From: Inia geoffrensis
Taxonomy: Eukaryota; Chordata; Mammalia; Artiodactyla; Iniidae
Direction of reading: 5' to 3'
Assembly (NCBI GenBank): GCA_036417435.1
Contig: CM070903.1
Location: 1,857,001-1,921,000, forward strand
Length of the DNA stretch: 64,000 nucleotides
Below, one piece after another: positions 32,555 to 64,000 of the stretch. The position numbers and the translations under genes were made by a program. Within the stretch, counting starts at the first letter, position 1; every line of letters begins with the position of its first letter. Under the pieces are notes generated by a model. It searched no databases. It was not told the DNA's origin and saw only the letters and a program-made list of their open reading frames with translations.

Positions 32555-34554
32555 AGCCCGACTCGACCATCAGACTGAGACAAACACTGCATGTGGCCTT
32601 GATGTCCCCTGGCCGGACTGTCCAGCGTCTGGGACAGTGTCCGAGGGCCTCCCCCACCCCCCTGCATTTAGGCCCTCAGGGGAGGCCCCTCCCACAGTCC
32701 TGTCGTGAGTGCACCTGCGCAGGAGCCTCTGGGGTGGTCTTCGATGCTCTCCAGCACCTGCCGAGCCCTGCCGCCGGCAGAATTACGGAGAAGGGCTCTA
32801 GTTGAACCTGCTGCACAAGCGTCTACTTTGGTGGACGCTCTCAAAGTTCCATCACCTCCGCAAGACTGACTCATGGGCTGTGTTCCCCGGAAAGCTCGCA
32901 GGTATTGCAGTGTTTGCCAGGGCCTAAAATTATAGTCTCCGCCTAGTGAGACAGAATGCAAGAACGCTGAGACAGAAAAACTGTGCGTTTGTGGTTACCT
33001 GCGTCCCAGAGCCTGCCTTGGCATCTTCCCCGGTGGGCACCAGGCTCAGGGAGGGGGCCGTGGCTTCGGGAGAGCTGCCCTCCAGGACCGTCCTGGGCCT
33101 CGGGGGTGCTGTTAGGGTTGAGAGGGGCTCAGGGTTCAAGCCCTCCCCAGCCTGCTCAGTCGGGTGGCCCTACACCAGTGGGGCTGAGGCGGGGGGTGCA
33201 GGAATCGTGGGGATCCGGCTGCTTCCCAAGGCAGGTGCGTCATCACCCCTGCTCTCCAGACCACGTGGACGCCTGCCCAGCACCCCAGTGCGCAGCAGAC
33301 CCCACCCGGCCCCTCCCAGGGCCCTGGCCTGGCCTCAGGGAGCCCGAGAGTGATGCCCGGTCCCTGGCTCACCCCATTCCTGGGCCTGCAGCACCTTCCT
33401 TCCCCAGCCATGTCCCCTGAAACACTCCCTTGGCCTCACACCCCACCCCCATCCTGTTCTGAGAAACTGCTGCACACATGCTTTCCCGCAGTTGAGGCCC
33501 AGTCTTGCTGTCTGGGGCGGGAGGTAAGATTCTGAGGTGGCCCCAGGTCCCAGACCCCTGGCGTGTACACCCTACCAGATCCTCACCCCCAAATGGGGGC
33601 CAGTCCACGAACGTGATGGATATACGGCTGTATATGGCCAAGGTGAAGGGGCTGCACAGCTGTTGTTGAGGCCCCTCATCAGGTGACTCTGAGTTAACAG
33701 AAGGGAGTGTCCTGGTGGGCCTGCCCCAATCCGGTGACCACGGCGCCCCACCTCAGCGCCCTCCAGGCATCCCCAGATCAGGGTTAAGGAGACCGTGGGC
33801 CTTCCCTCCCTGAGCTCAGAGACTAGGGGCTGCGGACACCCTCCTGCTGCCGCTGGGGTTATACCAACAGGCAGCTCAGAAGGGCCAAGGTCCAGCTGAG
33901 ACCAAACCCGGCCGAACAGGGAGCCCCCTTTTGCTTGGGGAGCCCAGGCGCTGGCTGAGAGGAGGAAGGGGGGCGACAGGGAGGGAGGAGCAGGGCCGGA
34001 CACCTCGGCCCTTCTGCAGCTGCCGCAGCCTCTGCCTGGGCCTCCCAGCTGCTGGACAGGCGGCCGGTGGCGCCGCGGACGTCCTTCCAGCCTGGCAGGC
34101 AGCCTCCTGTGTGCCCCGCGCGGGACGCCCTGGGGAGGGCTGAGTGCTCGGAAGGCAGGAGGCAGGCCTGGAGGGCGCGTCCGTGCCTCGGAGGCCAGCA
34201 CGGGGCCAGGTCCTTCACGGCTGCTGAGGCATCTGCCAAGTGCTCATTATACCAGCATCCGCAAACACTGCACATTTAAGCCAACCCAACCCAAAAACCC
34301 TGGAAAAGTAGCCTTCCAGCGCTCCTCCCGCCTTCCCCAGGCTGGGCACTGGGCACCCTGGGAGGGCCTGGCCCCAGCACACCACAGGGGTCAAGCGGAG
34401 CCGGGCGAGGGCGAGGCCGGCACTGGGCAGCACCTGGGCCAGCGTGGCTTCCTGGCTGGGGCGGGCGTGTGGTGAGGACAGAGGGGACACGGCTGCCACC
34501 AGCCAGGGTCGCCCCCAAGGGAGACGCCACCCCTGAGCTCCAGCCTCCTGCTCA

Positions 34555-34665
34555 TGTGTATAGGCACGTGTGCACACATACATGTAGGCACATACGTGTG
34601 CACATGCACACACACACACACACAGATACGCTCACACATGCACACACACGCACACATACACACTC
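34555..34665 (+). repeat. CA-rich microsatellite
   Basis: Imperfect (CA)n/(CACATG)n tract with its longest clean run near 34607-34624. Confidence 0.85.
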
Positions 34666-35639
34666 AGGTTTCTGGGCCCTGGAAACTTGCCCCTGGTCTT
34701 TTGAGACAGAGGCTCAGACCGCTGGGGGACTGTGCCCCCTTGGCCTGCCCCAGGGCTGGCAAAGCAGACGGGAGGGGCCCCAGCTCCAGAAATGGGCACC
34801 CAGGAGCCCCCAGGCTCTCGGCAACACAGTGAGGCTGGCATGGGCCCCCAGCACAGGTCAGCCCAGCCAGGCCTGCGGTGCCCAGGAGTCACCGAGGCTC
34901 CCTGCCAGGGTCTGTGGGGACACGAAGGCAACCTGAGACGGTGGGGCCCCAGCCTGGGCCCGACAGGGAGACCCCCGCCCACCCGGGGACCCCCAACTTG
35001 GCCTGTGGGCCTCCCCACAAAACCTCCTGGGTCCCAGAACCTCGTCCTGGCCTCTAAGGGTGCCAAGGGCAGGAGTGCAGGCAGAGCAGCCCTGGACGAA
35101 GGGCCCAGGTGACTGCACTGGGAACACACGTGCATGGGCAACCTGCGCAGGGATGATGGGGACCTGCAAAGCACAGACCACAAGGTCGACACCCAGCTCG
35201 TCCCCCCGAGGACCCTGGTGCCGGCGCCACTGCGGAGCGAGGGCCACCTGCCCTCAGCCACCTGCCCCGGGATCCTTGGCTGTTTCTGAGACCCCAGGCT
35301 GAGTCGGGAGGAACGTTCTGGGTCAGACTTGGGGCCCAAGAACCAGGCTCAGAAGTCCTCCCAAGAGGGGGGAGGCCAGGCCTGTCACCCCTCAGGACGG
35401 GGTTGGGGGCCCCAGGTCACCCCGCAGGATGGAGGGGCTCAGCTCATCACATGGACAGGGGCTGCTGGTCCTGGGATGAGGGTGTGGCCCCAGAGGGCCC
35501 GTGTCCCTGAGACCGGGCTCAGCCCAGAGCCCAGAGGAGGCCCCCGGACCCATGTGTGCAGGTGGGGGGCTACCAACCACCAGCCCGCCCACCCTCCCTA
35601 AAAGGTTCCGGAGGTCCTGCTTTCCAGAGACTGACAGCA

Positions 35640-36090
35640 CCCCACAGTCGGGGTGATTTTATTTCTAAAAAAGGTGACAAGCGCTGCTCAGCCCCGGCGG
35701 CCAGTGCACACAGGGGGAGGGGCACAGTGAGGCGCCCCACCCTCCGGCACGGAGACCCAGGCTGCTGCGTCCCCAGGGCTGGGGAGGGTGCAGGGCCGGC
35801 TCGGGGAGAGGCTCCGGGCCACATGGGTACCGAGGCAGAGGGGCGGCGGTGTCCAAGCACGGACGCCCTCACATACCCCTGCGCTGGAAGGTGGGTGCCC
35901 AGGGTGCTCTATCCTGGAGGAGAGCCGAGCGGACAGCAGGCTGGAACCGGGGCCGTGAGAGTCCCGGAGCCAGGGTGCACCCCCCCGTCCGCCTGCCCGC
36001 AGGCTCCAGGCGGCAGCAGCCCAGGCTCCAAAGTGGGGGCGGGGGTGGGCGGGAGGCGGGCGCAGGCGGGTGCGGGGCAGGGACGCGGCT
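35640..36090 (-). terminator. PFKL: PFKL 3' UTR and poly(A) signal
   Basis: Minus-strand AATAAA is the complement of 35658-35663, about 430 bases after the stop codon. This agrees with the short 3' UTR of the human gene. Confidence 0.8.
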
Positions 36091-63306
<27,216 letters not shown>

Positions 63307-63540
63307 GGTGGCGCCGACTCGGCCGCACGCGCTCTCCCGCCGCGCGCCGCCGCCGCCGCTGGCCCCGCCCCGCGCCGTGTGAGGTCACCGCGGTCCACGC
63401 CGGGGCGGGGCCGACGTGCACCCGGCACTTGGGCGGCGGAGCTGGGGCTCGACCCGGCAGCGCCGGCCTTTTTGTTCAAGTTTCTAAACCTGTTCAGTCT
63501 AACGAGGGGCGCGTTTATTGAGGGGGCGGATCGCGGCCGC
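63307..63540 (-). promoter_or_regulatory. PFKL: PFKL promoter, CpG island with GC boxes
   Basis: Sp1-type GC boxes lie at 63363-63371 and 63402-63410, with an AGGTCA half-site at 63382-63387 between them. There is no TATA box. The CpG island spans about 62.85-63.6 kb and includes coding exon 1. Transcription start not defined. Confidence 0.7.
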
Positions 63541-64000
63541 CTGGGTCTGTTTAGTCATACCCTGCGGCCAAGCTGGTCAGGCGCGGCGACCAGACCCGAG
63601 GGAAGGCCGGCCAAGGGAGGCCGGAAGAGTCCCGTTGCCAATCGCTGCCTGCCCAGCTTCCCGCAGGAATTTCTTATTCCAGGCGCCGGTCTGTTTCAAC
63701 TGCGTTCATTGCGGGAGCCACGGAAGCTCTACCCCGACTCGGGGCACCCCTGGTGATGGCCCTCCCACCCGGAGGGGTGCACGATTAAGATGCGAAAAGA
63801 GTTAAGAGGAAAACCAACCAGCATCCATCCATTCATTTATCCCTTACTTCAGTAAATGTTTGCTGGACCCTTGGGTAAACCAGCACACCAGGCATCGTGT
63901 GGGTCAGGACAGGGGGCTCTACCTTGGGTGGTCAGTGGGTCAGTCACTCGGAGCCACGAAGCCCCTCCCCTGATCCAGGCCCCCCGAAAGGTGGGAATCC
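63541..64000. other. Region upstream of PFKL
   Basis: Beyond the CpG island. The stretch near 63825-63900 ('tccattcatttatcccttac', 'cagtaaatgtttgctggacc') resembles a decayed L2. No gene recognised. Confidence 0.5.

Larger units (their letters stand above)
30400..35640. other. Intergenic region between CFAP410 and PFKL 3' ends
   Basis: About 5.2 kb of GC-rich DNA between convergent genes. It holds a young CHR SINE (32001-32216), a short repeat of splice-donor-like units (32497-32554) and a CA-rich tract (34555-34665). No coding exon is recognised; the open frames look compositional. Confidence 0.7.

Noticed and set aside
34391..34936. Cys/Val/His-rich frames around 34.5 kb
   Set aside because: Products of the CA-rich repeat; no conservation signal.

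Overview
The window is nuclear DNA of a mammal and almost certainly a cetacean. Three genes are split by canonical GT-AG introns and translate to orthologues of human chr21q22.3 genes. Two copies (4244-4455 and 32001-32216, both reversed) of the young tRNA-Glu-derived CHR SINE of whales and dolphins are present, with an older relative at 7455-7616. The species cannot be read from this sequence. Human comparisons below are from memory, not from an alignment run here.

Layout. Left end, minus strand: the first four coding exons of TRPM2 (residues 1-204; the rest lies beyond position 1), with a probable non-coding first exon and CpG-rich promoter at about 12.26-13.3 kb. Head-to-head with it, plus strand: all of CFAP410 (C21orf2), seven coding exons from 19081 to 29171, 258 residues. 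Tail-to-tail with that, minus strand: all of PFKL, twenty-two coding exons from 63306 down to 36091, 780 residues. The order TRPM2 - CFAP410 - PFKL is the human order seen in mirror image.

Functions. TRPM2 is a Ca2+-permeable channel gated by ADP-ribose; only its cytosolic N-terminal part is here. CFAP410 is a leucine-rich-repeat protein of the ciliary base. PFKL is liver-type 6-phosphofructo-1-kinase, which commits glucose to glycolysis. They do not form one pathway; they are conserved neighbours. CFAP410 and PFKL have CpG-rich, TATA-less promoters, while the inferred TRPM2 start has a TATA/MEF2-like box.

The non-coding part holds an old L1 piece and a 120-bp inverted repeat in TRPM2 intron 2, several LTRs including a nested MaLR remnant in the TRPM2 5' region, a further LTR just upstream of CFAP410, MIR/L2/MER fragments, and large TG-rich arrays in PFKL introns 2 and 3. 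I found no prokaryotic, phage, CRISPR or novel multi-gene system. The points most worth following are the inverted repeat, Cys73 in CFAP410, the inferred TRPM2 first exon, the run of splice-donor-like repeats between CFAP410 and PFKL, and the altered PFKL C-terminal tail.
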